A stretch of DNA of 10,107 bases from Oscillospiraceae bacterium. GTDB lineage: Bacteria > Bacillota > Clostridia > Oscillospirales > Ruminococcaceae. A program made the position numbers and the translations under genes. Positions 1 to 6,278 of this stretch are shown piece by piece. Each line of letters starts with the position of its first letter. Within the stretch, counting starts at the first letter, position 1. Below the pieces are notes generated by a model. The model was not told the origin of the DNA, searched no databases, and saw nothing but the letters and a program-made list of their open reading frames with translations. Location: NCBI GenBank assembly GCA_029240015.1, contig JARBTU010000039.1:1-10107 (forward strand). Direction: 5' to 3'.

Positions 1-2
1 GC

Positions 3-1322
3 TTTTTATTAATTTTTTTATTCATAATCAGCATTTTTTCCGGCTGTATGCCTTTGAATGAAGATACTTCGAGTGAAGCCAATAATCAGGATGAGAAAGT
101 AACTATAAATATTTTTCAGTATAACACAGACATTGCCAAAGGATTAAGGGATGTTTCAAAAGAATACATGAATAAGCATAAAAATATTAAAATTAATATC
201 GAAACAGTTAGTGGCCAAGATGATTACAACATGGCCCTTAGAACAAAAATGCAATCCAAGAATGAACCTGTTATTTTTAATATTCATAGCCCCAAAGACG
301 TGGAAGAATGGAGTTCAGATCTTGAAGACTTATCTGATCAATCATGGGTAGACAAATCCTATCCTGAAACTCTTACATCTGTTAAATCACAAAATAAAAT
401 ATATGGTATGCCTATGGCTATTGAAGGCTTTGGTCTGATTTATAATAAAAAAATTTTTGATGCATGCGAAATTAAAGGAGAGCAAATAAGTACATTCAGT
501 GAACTGAAAAAGGCGGTTAAAACCATCAACGATAAAATTATAGACGGATCTTTAAATAAAAACTTTCCAAATCTAACTGCCGTTTTTGAATTTCCCGCCA
601 AAGAAAAGGATTGGTTTGGGCTTTATGCTGCAGATCTTGCGTTATCAAAGGAATTTTCTTCCCCCATTGATGCATATAAATCCAATAAACTTGAATTCAG
701 ATATGCCCAAAATCTTAAAAACCTTATTGATCTTCAGGTAGATTATTCAGAAAGCGGGAAAAAACGTTCCAAGCTCAACACGGTGGATTATATTCATCAA
801 TTAGAAAAAGGGATGGCAATTGAAAGAATAGCAATTATCCTTCAGGGGGATTGGATTTTTCAAAACATTCAGTTAATTGATCCAAATGTCGCGACAAATC
901 TTCGAATTATTCCTGCGCCTATCACCGATGAGGGACAAGAAGATTCTCTTCCTATCGGTGTTCCTATGTATTGGGCTATTAATAAGAACAGTAAAGATGC
1001 TGAAAAAAAAGCCGCTAAAAAATTTTTAGACTGGCTATATACCTGTAATGGAGAAAAAGATATTATTGAAGAAAAATTTTCACTTACTCCGCCTTTTTCA
1101 AAATACGTTAACATTCAATCCCTCAATCCACTTGCAAAAACAATTAAGGAATACGCGGAAAAAGGAAAAATCTTTTCGTGTACTTCTCCTTCAATGCCGC
1201 AGAATTGGATTGAGGATGTGGTAGGTACTGACCTTCAAAACTATTTAACTGAAAAAGAAACCTGGGAAAAACTAATTTCCAATGCAAAAACAGGATGGCA
1301 AAAAAACAAAAAAGATGAATAA
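3..1322 (+). CDS. ABC transporter extracellular solute-binding lipoprotein, family 1 (5' end outside window)
   Basis: This is probably the substrate-capturing lipoprotein of a carbohydrate ABC importer, held on the outer face of the membrane. The open frame continues upstream of the ATG at 48: codons from position 3 encode a hydrophobic run (FLLIFLFIIS) and then FSGC, a lipobox whose lipidated Cys is codon 45-47. The gene therefore starts before the window, and the ATG at 48 is an internal Met just after the Cys. The mature protein is about 425 residues, normal for the family. The core has the usual shape: an early beta strand (VTINIFQYNTD), then YGMPMAIEGFGLIYNKK about 120 residues after the Cys, where the family has its YGLP-x-YNK segment, a WIFQNI segment and a late WAINKNSKDAEKKAAKKFLDWL helix. 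No permease or ATPase gene follows; partners, if linked, lie upstream. The substrate cannot be told from sequence; MsmE/RafE-like oligosaccharide binders are the closest resemblance. Family call firm, sugar specificity inferred. Confidence 0.88.
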   Translation, partial: FLLIFLFIISIFSGCMPLNEDTSSEANNQDEKVTINIFQYNTDIAKGLRDVSKEYMNKHKNIKINIETVSGQDDYNMALRTKMQSKNEPVIFNIHSPKDVEEWSSDLEDLSDQSWVDKSYPETLTSVKSQNKIYGMPMAIEGFGLIYNKKIFDACEIKGEQISTFSELKKAVKTINDKIIDGSLNKNFPNLTAVFEFPAKEKDWFGLYAADLALSKEFSSPIDAYKSNKLEFRYAQNLKNLIDLQVDYSESGKKRSKLNTVDYIHQLEKGMAIERIAIILQGDWIFQNIQLIDPNVATNLRIIPAPITDEGQEDSLPIGVPMYWAINKNSKDAEKKAAKKFLDWLYTCNGEKDIIEEKFSLTPPFSKYVNIQSLNPLAKTIKEYAEKGKIFSCTSPSMPQNWIEDVVGTDLQNYLTEKETWEKLISNAKTGWQKNKKDE

Positions 1323-1354
1323 TCAGACCTCGGACAGCGCACCGATTATATCGA

Positions 1355-1408
1355 CCTTTAAACTGCTTGCGATTTTATATAGAAGGCAGTTTAAAGGCTT
1401 GTTGTATC
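1355..1408 (+). terminator. Probable terminator hairpin after the solute-binding protein gene
   Basis: A perfect 12-bp inverted repeat (CCTTTAAACTGC at 1355-1366, GCAGTTTAAAGG at 1386-1397) encloses a 19-nt loop 33 bp past the stop codon. The following tract, CTTGTTGTAT, is only moderately T-rich, so this is a weaker intrinsic terminator than the others in the window. Confidence 0.5.
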
Positions 1409-1426
1409 AAAAATATTATTATTATT

Positions 1427-1454
1427 AATTTGTTAACAACTAATTTAACAAATT
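1427..1454. promoter_or_regulatory. Operator-like inverted repeat overlapping the -35 region of the DUF5685 operon
   Basis: Two perfect 10-bp arms, AATTTGTTAA (1427-1436) and TTAACAAATT (1445-1454), are separated by 8 nt. The right arm runs into the TTGACA at 1453-1458, where a bound repressor would block RNA polymerase. The left arm also forms the palindrome TTGTTAACAA (1430-1439). The half site TTGTTAA/TTAACAA equals that reported for clostridial Rex operators, but Rex sites normally have a 4-nt spacer, so the regulator's identity is open. AT-rich DNA raises the chance of coincidence. Confidence 0.4.
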
Positions 1455-1492
1455 GACAATGAAATTATATTTGTAATAGGGTAGAATATAAT
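1453..1492 (+). promoter_or_regulatory. Probable sigma-A promoter of the DUF5685/J-protein operon
   Basis: A perfect -35 hexamer, TTGACA, lies at 1453-1458. With an 18-bp spacer the -10 would be TAGGGT (1477-1482), which keeps the three most conserved positions. Better -10 matches, TAGAAT (1482-1487) and TATAAT (1487-1492), lie too far from TTGACA and lack a good -35 of their own. The region is very likely the promoter, but the exact pair is uncertain. Confidence 0.45.
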
Positions 1493-1525
1493 CTATATTA
1501 AAATTATGCGAGGTGTGACTTCTTT

Positions 1526-2404
1526 TTGTTTGGATATGTAAAACCCTTTAAACCTGATTTGCGAATGAGTGAATTTGAAACTTACCAATCCGTTTATTGC
1601 GGACTCTGTAAACAATTAGGGGAGGTTTTTGGTCCTTTTGCGAAATTTACACTGAGTTATGATTTTACTTTTGTTGCTGTTTTGTCACTGGCTCTTTCAA
1701 AAGAATGCCAAGGATTTAAAAAATCCGTCTGCGCGGCTAATCCTCTTAAAAAAAAGACTTGCTTAAAGCCCTGTGACGACCTGACTTTTTCTGCAAGTGC
1801 TGCAATGATTATGTTTTATTATAAGCTTTTGGACAATATTCAGGACAACGGCGTTTTTAGTAAACTGGGATGTTATATGCTTCTTCCCTTTGCCAAAATT
1901 GCCAGACGAAAATCAATTCGTCTATATCCCAAAATGGATATATTTATCGGGGAGTCTATGACCAAGCAGATTGGCATTGAAAAATCTGATAATCCAAGCA
2001 TTGATTTGGCTGCAGACCCAACAGCCACCGCCTTGGCAAAGTTATGTGAGATGATGTCTGACGAACCAACTACTAAAAGAATTCTGAACCGATTTGGGTA
2101 TCTTTTGGGCAAGTGGGTTTATCTTATTGACGCATTGGATGATTTTGAACAGGACTTAAAAGACCACGGGTTTAACCCTTACGCTAAAAAACTTGAAATA
2201 AGCGAATTTAATGAAGAAAACTATGAAATTGTTAAAAGCTATGCCGAACAGATTTTAAATCTTACCGTGACGGAATTGGCAAACGCTTATGAGCTTTTGA
2301 AACTAAACCGATATAAGGAGATCCTCGATAACGTGATTTATCTGGGACTTAAAAATACACAAAAACAACTTTTATCCGACAAAGAGGAGAATGAACCATT
2401 ATGA
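1526..2404 (+). CDS. DUF5685 family protein
   Basis: Function unknown. The N-terminus MFGYVKPFKPDLR and the early YCGLC motif (C25, C28) are what I recall as typical of DUF5685. The start is TTG at 1526: GAGGTG (1510-1515) lies 10 nt upstream, and the next in-frame Met (residue 14) would cut off the conserved N-terminus. Further cysteines at 61, 69, 79 and 83 suggest metal binding or disulfides. The 292-residue chain appears largely helical with no clear signal peptide. Two acidic motifs stand out: LLDNIQDNG at 102-109 and IDALDDFEQDLKDHGFNPY at 201-219. Their spacing and form recall the two aspartate-rich motifs of squalene/phytoene-synthase-type enzymes, but this is my own comparison and catalysis is unproven. 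First gene of a three-gene operon; its stop overlaps the next start (ATGA, 2401-2404), implying translational coupling with the J-protein. Confidence 0.85.
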   Translation: MFGYVKPFKPDLRMSEFETYQSVYCGLCKQLGEVFGPFAKFTLSYDFTFVAVLSLALSKECQGFKKSVCAANPLKKKTCLKPCDDLTFSASAAMIMFYYKLLDNIQDNGVFSKLGCYMLLPFAKIARRKSIRLYPKMDIFIGESMTKQIGIEKSDNPSIDLAADPTATALAKLCEMMSDEPTTKRILNRFGYLLGKWVYLIDALDDFEQDLKDHGFNPYAKKLEISEFNEENYEIVKSYAEQILNLTVTELANAYELLKLNRYKEILDNVIYLGLKNTQKQLLSDKEENEPL

Positions 2405-3042
2405 ATGACCCTTACAAGGTACTTGGTGTTGCTTACAATGCTACGGATGAGCAGATCAAAGAAGCTTATCGCGAACTTGCAAAGAAATATCACCCTGATA
2501 ATTATGCTGACAGCCCTCTGTCCGACGTTGCCAACGAAAAGATGCAGGAAATCAACGCTGCATTTGATGAAATAATGAATACTCGGCGCGGCCAAGGTTC
2601 ACAGCAGACTAATCAAGGTTATTCCGCTAACCAAGGAGGCCAATCCAACTCTAACTTTGCTGACATCCGACGAATGATACAAAACAACCGTTTGGTGGAA
2701 GCAGAGGAACTTCTGGACGGAACTCCTGTAAGTGCCCGCGATGCAGAGTGGTACTTTTTAAAAGGTAGCGTATTCTTTTCGCGCGGTTGGCTGGATGACG
2801 CCACCAACCACTTTGCAACCGCGTGCAGAATGAACCCTCATAACGCTGAATACCGCGCTGCTTTAAACCGTATGAACTGGCAGAAACAAGGAAACTTCAG
2901 TGCCGGACCAAACGGACCTTACCGAACTCCTTACGGAAACGGAAACCGCAGCGGATGCTCGGGGTGCGATATGTGTTCAGGTCTTATCTGTGCCGATTGC
3001 TGCTGTGAATGTATGGGCGGTGACTTGATTTCTTGTTGTTAA
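2401..3042 (+). CDS. J-domain (DnaJ-like) protein with TPR-like region and cysteine-rich C-terminal tail
   Basis: A type III (class C) J-protein, expected to stimulate a DnaK/Hsp70 ATPase and direct it to particular clients. The J domain fills residues 3-62, with DPYKVLGV at the start and the essential HPD motif at 31-33. A Gln/Asn/Gly-rich linker (63-86) follows. Residues 87-160 form a helical TPR-like unit, including AEWYFLKGSVFFSRGWLDDA and the ATACRMNPHNAEYRAAL segment. A Gly/Pro-rich stretch (163-184) leads to a tail with ten cysteines in 28 residues (186, 189, 192, 197, 200-202, 204, 212, 213), ending in Cys-Cys. It lacks the DnaJ zinc-finger and client-binding domains, so it is not housekeeping dnaJ. 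Start ATG at 2401 has GAGGAG at 2384-2389 and overlaps the upstream stop. The tail could bind metal, be acylated or be redox-active; none of these is shown. Confidence 0.9.
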   Translation: MNDPYKVLGVAYNATDEQIKEAYRELAKKYHPDNYADSPLSDVANEKMQEINAAFDEIMNTRRGQGSQQTNQGYSANQGGQSNSNFADIRRMIQNNRLVEAEELLDGTPVSARDAEWYFLKGSVFFSRGWLDDATNHFATACRMNPHNAEYRAALNRMNWQKQGNFSAGPNGPYRTPYGNGNRSGCSGCDMCSGLICADCCCECMGGDLISCC

Positions 3043-3055
3043 TAGGAGGGTTTGT

Positions 3056-3595
3056 GTGAAAAAAAGCTATAAAGTTTCTATTGGTGGAACCGTCGCTTCT
3101 TTAAGCTTATTGCTCATGTTTTTAACAAGTATCTTCCCTTTTGCCAATTATGCACTTCCTGCAATAGCGGGATTGCTACTGATTGTCATTGTTGTTGAAA
3201 TCAATAAAAAATATGCTTTGGTTGTTTATCTTGCAGTTTCCCTTTTATCTGTGGTCATTGTTCCTATGAAGGAACCGGCTTTTTTGTACGCTGCGTTTTT
3301 TGGTTATTATGCTATTCTCAAGTCCGTTCTGGAACAGCTTAAAAACAGAGCCGTAGAATGGACATTAAAGCTTTTAGTGTTCAACGTATCCATGGCTTCC
3401 GTATATTTACTAATGATTTATTTATTCAGGATCTCAGAAGTGATCAACGATTTTAATGATACAGCAAAATATTCTCTGGTTGTTTTCTGGATTGCCGCCA
3501 ACGGTGTTTTCATCGTTTATGACATTGCATTATCAAGAATGATTGGAACGTATATTAACTGGTTCAGACCAAAATACCTAAAAAAATTTCATTAG
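3056..3595 (+). CDS. Six-helix integral membrane protein of unknown function
   Basis: The 179-residue protein is almost entirely membrane-embedded, with likely helices at about 9-27, 32-49, 53-69, 74-93, 102-124 and 139-160 and a basic C-terminus (RPKYLKKFH). The start is GTG at 3056, with a strong AGGAGGG site at 3044-3050 five nt upstream and only 13 bp after the J-protein stop. Recognisable patches are FPFANYALPAIAGLLL, FFGYYAILKSVLEQL and VYDIALSRM. Size and helix count match small S-components of energy-coupling-factor transporters, and I have a vague memory of related clostridial proteins, but I see no substrate-defining motif. It is the last gene of the operon, followed by a strong terminator, so it is probably expressed with the DUF5685 and J-proteins and could be their membrane partner. 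Confidence 0.8.
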   Translation: MKKSYKVSIGGTVASLSLLLMFLTSIFPFANYALPAIAGLLLIVIVVEINKKYALVVYLAVSLLSVVIVPMKEPAFLYAAFFGYYAILKSVLEQLKNRAVEWTLKLLVFNVSMASVYLLMIYLFRISEVINDFNDTAKYSLVVFWIAANGVFIVYDIALSRMIGTYINWFRPKYLKKFH

Positions 3596-3605
3596 ACTCA
3601 ACTTC

Positions 3606-3647
3606 TACACATCTTTTCCACCGGGAATAAAAGATGTGTACTTTTTT
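3606..3647 (+). terminator. Rho-independent terminator of the DUF5685/J-protein operon
   Basis: A perfect 12-bp stem (TACACATCTTTT at 3606-3617, AAAAGATGTGTA at 3629-3640) with an 11-nt loop is followed by C and six Ts (3642-3647). It begins 10 bp after the membrane-protein stop codon. Confidence 0.88.
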
Positions 3648-3674
3648 GTAAAAACCACTAAAAAAGTGTATACT
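3646..3674 (+). promoter_or_regulatory. Sigma-A promoter of the surface-protein gene
   Basis: TTGTAA (3646-3651) and TATACT (3669-3674) are separated by exactly 17 bp, giving a predicted transcript start near 3681 and a leader of about 70 nt. The -35 box uses the last Ts of the preceding terminator. A second TATAAT at 3692-3697 has no matching -35. I see no riboswitch in the leader. Confidence 0.55.
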
Positions 3675-3750
3675 ATTTCTTGTTTTTATATTATAATATT
3701 ATTATATGCTTTATATCCACTATAAAAATTCACGTCACATGGAGGACTCG

Positions 3751-5460
3751 ATGAAAACTCATTTTTTTAAATTACTTTCAACAGTATTGTTGATTTCTAT
3801 ACTAAGCGTTTCTTGCCTTTCTGTTTTTGCTCAAGCTGATGTAATTGCTACAGCAACAGAAGAATCAACCACATGCAAATTCAGCTTTTATGATTCGACA
3901 CAAACGACCGCCATCCCTCTTTGGGTGGAACAAACCGTTATTTTTGAGAAAATGGATTGGGATCAAAGCTTTTTTAAACAGTTAAAAATACTAAATTACA
4001 TAGAATCCTATACCTATAATGCAGGTTCTTTGACCTCAGTCAAAATCAACGGGAAAGAATATGCCAATACCGGCTCCCAAAAATGGCAAGTGTACATAAA
4101 TCACAGCCAGAACCCTTCAACTTCATTCAAAGCTCTTTCTTTAAGCGATAACGATCTAGTTGAATGGAAATTTGTAACGATTGTCTCTGATCCCTCTTCT
4201 GCCAGTTCACATCAAAGCTCATCTTCACAACAGGAGTCTTCGTCACAACAGGTGAGCGACACCAGCTCCTATTCGGTTAATTCCTACACAACTTCCTCTG
4301 CTGGCACCTTGAGTTCCGGTATTGTTACCTCCCAAACAAATTTTTTTTCCAGCACAAATTCTACCTTGACTTCATCCAAAATTTCAAAAACACAAATTAA
4401 TCCGAATAAATACGAATGGAACACACTCCTTGACGAGGCACTTGACAATGCTTGTGTATGGTTAAAAAGAAGCGAGCCGGGAAGTTTTCATCTGGTTGCT
4501 TTGGGCGCAGCGGGAAAATCAGCAGACAGCAAAACAGTAAACAAATATGTTACTGCGATTGTAGCCCAAAAAGGGAGCTATGAGCATTTATCCGGACTGG
4601 GGCGAGACATTTTAACTGTAACATTGAGCGGAATGAACGCAGCAGATATTCGGGGACTTAATTTAATCAACAAGCTTGAGACTTATCCTGATATGTCCAA
4701 ACAAGGCATAAACGATATTGCATATGCACTGATTGGAATTGACAGCAACGACTATGTCGTCAGCGATTCGGCACTTAACAACAGAGAGTCCTTAATAAAG
4801 ACACTCATTAATTCTCAATCCAAAGACGGTGGTTTCTCCTTCGTTGTCGGAGGAGAAAGTGACATCGATATGACGGCGATTGTTTTGATTGCACTTTCAA
4901 CCTATAGAGATCGGGAAGACGTTCAGCCGATAATTCAGAATGCCTTGAATTATCTTTCCAAAAACCAAGCATCAAACGGCAGATTTCCTACTGCTTACGG
5001 TGATTCGTCTGAAAGCATCAGCCAAATTATTATTGCTCTGAATTCTTTAGGAATCAGTATGGAAGATCAAAGATTTTTCAAGGGACAAAAAAACATCGTG
5101 AATGTCTTACTTGACTTTAAAACCCCAGACGGAGGCTTCGCGCATGAGCTAAATGGAGAAAGCAACTTGATAGCAACTGAACAGGCAACGCTGGCGTTGG
5201 TTTCCCTCAAAAACGGAACCAGCCCTTATAAAATCAATTATCTGTCATCAGACACTTCCAGCAAATCCTCGGGATTATCGGATGCTTTGGGTGGTAATAA
5301 CATAATTATTGTTATTGTTTGCATAAGTATCGCTATCCTTTTGGTCGCTGCTTTTATCATTGCTTACTTTATCAACAAGAAGAAAAAAGAACTTGCCCTT
5401 TCGCCTGATTTAATAACAGAGCAATCAAATGAAGACCCGAATAGTGAAAATCTGGAGTAA
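3751..5460 (+). CDS. Secreted membrane-anchored protein: DUF4430-like domain plus prenyltransferase-repeat alpha/alpha domain
   Basis: A 569-residue cell-surface protein, probably ligand- or surface-binding. I choose ATG 3751 over the in-frame ATG 3706 because GGAGG (3741-3745) sits 5 nt before it, 3706 has no ribosome binding site, and a signal peptide then starts at once (MKTHFFKLL, hydrophobic core, cleavage near VFA-Q at 27/28). Residues 40-143 resemble DUF4430, the fold related to the C-terminal domain of transcobalamin, with the hallmark KWQVYIN and LSDNDLVEWKF. Residues 147-215 are a Ser/Thr/Gln-rich linker. Residues 223-500 are helical repeats of prenyltransferase/squalene-oxidase type: QSKDGGFSF (355-363), SNGRFPTAYG (408-417) and TPDGGFAHELNG (458-469), each followed by a helix. 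A transmembrane helix (517-541), a KKKK stop-transfer and an acidic cytoplasmic tail close the protein. It is monocistronic. Cyclase activity is unlikely since it is exported and I see no DxDD motif; corrinoid or other small-molecule binding is an inference. Confidence 0.85.
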   Translation: MKTHFFKLLSTVLLISILSVSCLSVFAQADVIATATEESTTCKFSFYDSTQTTAIPLWVEQTVIFEKMDWDQSFFKQLKILNYIESYTYNAGSLTSVKINGKEYANTGSQKWQVYINHSQNPSTSFKALSLSDNDLVEWKFVTIVSDPSSASSHQSSSSQQESSSQQVSDTSSYSVNSYTTSSAGTLSSGIVTSQTNFFSSTNSTLTSSKISKTQINPNKYEWNTLLDEALDNACVWLKRSEPGSFHLVALGAAGKSADSKTVNKYVTAIVAQKGSYEHLSGLGRDILTVTLSGMNAADIRGLNLINKLETYPDMSKQGINDIAYALIGIDSNDYVVSDSALNNRESLIKTLINSQSKDGGFSFVVGGESDIDMTAIVLIALSTYRDREDVQPIIQNALNYLSKNQASNGRFPTAYGDSSESISQIIIALNSLGISMEDQRFFKGQKNIVNVLLDFKTPDGGFAHELNGESNLIATEQATLALVSLKNGTSPYKINYLSSDTSSKSSGLSDALGGNNIIIVIVCISIAILLVAAFIIAYFINKKKKELALSPDLITEQSNEDPNSENLE

Positions 5461-5472
5461 AAAGGCATAAAA

Positions 5473-5515
5473 AGAAAGCGGATGCTCATAAAATGAGCAT
5501 CCGCTTTCTCTTTTT
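5473..5515. terminator. Bidirectional terminator between converging genes
   Basis: A perfect 17-bp stem (5473-5489 with 5493-5509) closes a 3-nt AAA loop. The plus strand has a CTTTTT tail after it, and the minus strand has a T-tract from the AAAA-rich left flank (5470-5473). It lies 12 bp past the surface-protein stop and just past the stop of the opposing gene at 5514, so it can end both transcripts. Confidence 0.9.
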
Positions 5516-6131
5516 AAAAAAATATGAAATCATATATTTCATAAATTTTTTCTTGAATCAATCGTTGAATCGTTTTTTTCATTTTTATGTTTTCTGACTC
5601 CTGATCTATGTTCATGGTAATAATCATACTTTTTTTAGATGTTCGGTCAAACGTTATGAACTGCTCTTTCGAATCTTTTATGTTAAACACAACGGTCCTA
5701 TCACATCCCATCAAAGTATTTGCACAAAGAATTCCATTTATGTTGTCATTTTTTGCATACAAAATATGTTCTTTAAATTTAGTTTTTTTGAAATTTTTAT
5801 AAGGAAAACAAACTTTAAACAGCTTGGATATGCCAATAGAATGATAAGAAACTATTCTATCATTCTTAATGGAAACACAATTAGAAAAAATAACATCCAT
5901 ATTGTTTTGCATGTCTTTAAAAACAATGGATACCGGCTTTCTAATTTTATCGAATCTAAACTCTTTAAACATCTTTAAAAAACTAATCTCGGAATTTATC
6001 AACCCGTATGAAACGTTTCCGCATGAAGAAAAAGCTGTAATTTTTATTTCATTATCTTTAAACCACTCTGATATGCAATCGGGAATTTCAGCAGTGGTAT
6101 CACTTCCCATAAAAGCAACACCCAATCTCAT
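5514..6131 (-). CDS. Hypothetical protein, AT-rich, unrecognised
   Basis: I do not recognise this 205-residue protein. The gene call rests on a strong AGAGGTGG site (6145-6138) 6 nt before ATG 6131, a promoter-like element upstream, and terminators on both sides. It has no signal peptide or clear membrane helix. It begins MRLGVAFMGSD, a short strand-like run, and is rich in Lys, Ile, Asn and Phe with six cysteines. Its base composition is visibly more AT-rich than its neighbours, which fits recent acquisition or weak constraint. The order of a strand followed by NGILCAN (132-138), after VSIKNDRIVSY (86-96), faintly recalls nitrilase-superfamily proteins around their catalytic cysteine, but the Glu and Lys of that triad cannot be placed, so I do not assign it. 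It is not in the operon of the flavoprotein upstream, which has its own terminator. Confidence 0.7.
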   Translation of the reverse strand: MRLGVAFMGSDTTAEIPDCISEWFKDNEIKITAFSSCGNVSYGLINSEISFLKMFKEFRFDKIRKPVSIVFKDMQNNMDVIFSNCVSIKNDRIVSYHSIGISKLFKVCFPYKNFKKTKFKEHILYAKNDNINGILCANTLMGCDRTVVFNIKDSKEQFITFDRTSKKSMIITMNIDQESENIKMKKTIQRLIQEKIYEIYDFIFF

Positions 6132-6185
6132 TTTTAACCACCTCTTTTTTAAGAAAAAGAATGGAATCCATGTACTTTAAAAGAT

Positions 6186-6194
6186 ATTATATCA
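6186..6194 (-). promoter_or_regulatory. Extended -10 promoter for the hypothetical gene
   Basis: On the minus strand TGATATAAT gives a perfect TATAAT (6191-6186) preceded by the TG of an extended -10 element. No good -35 lies at 16-18 bp; TTCACA (6220-6215) is 23 bp away. The extended -10 may suffice. It lies about 55 bp before the start codon. Confidence 0.5.
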
Positions 6195-6218
6195 TACGTT
6201 GTACCTCCATAATATGTG

Positions 6219-6254
6219 AAAAACCATTGCGGAACTTAAAGAATTCCACAATGG
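6219..6254 (-). terminator. Rho-independent terminator of the cdaA-cdaR-flavoprotein operon
   Basis: Reading the minus strand, CCATTGTGGAA (6254-6244) pairs with TTCCGCAATGG (6234-6224) through an 11-bp stem with one T-G wobble, followed by TTTTT (6223-6219). On the plus strand the wobble becomes a C-A mismatch, so the hairpin is best suited to leftward transcripts. It starts about 25 bp after the flavoprotein stop. Confidence 0.85.
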
Positions 6255-6278
6255 CTTTGTTTTTATGGTTGAAAACAG

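Noticed and set aside
3688..3699. Perfect 12-bp palindrome ATATTATAATAT upstream of the surface-protein gene.
   Set aside because: It is made only of A and T in a very AT-rich leader, so chance is likely, and no second copy is seen.
3675..3750. Checked for a cobalamin or other riboswitch before the transcobalamin-like surface protein.
   Set aside because: The leader is about 70 nt, AT-rich and without a conserved riboswitch core or a terminator hairpin of its own.
3706..3750. In-frame ATG at 3706 as the start of the surface protein.
   Set aside because: No ribosome binding site precedes it, and it would put 15 polar residues ahead of a normal signal peptide. GGAGG directly before 3751 marks the better start.
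5869..6180. A 103-codon plus-strand frame opposite the hypothetical gene, which might have been the real gene.
   Set aside because: The minus-strand frame is longer, has AGAGGTGG six nt before its ATG and a promoter-like element. The plus frame runs through that ribosome binding site and has no good one of its own.
6187..6208. On the minus strand, GGAGGT (6208-6203) followed by ATG ATA TAA (6195-6187), a two-codon leader frame.
   Set aside because: The same bases make the extended -10 element, so they would lie upstream of the transcript start. A two-codon frame cannot be distinguished from chance.
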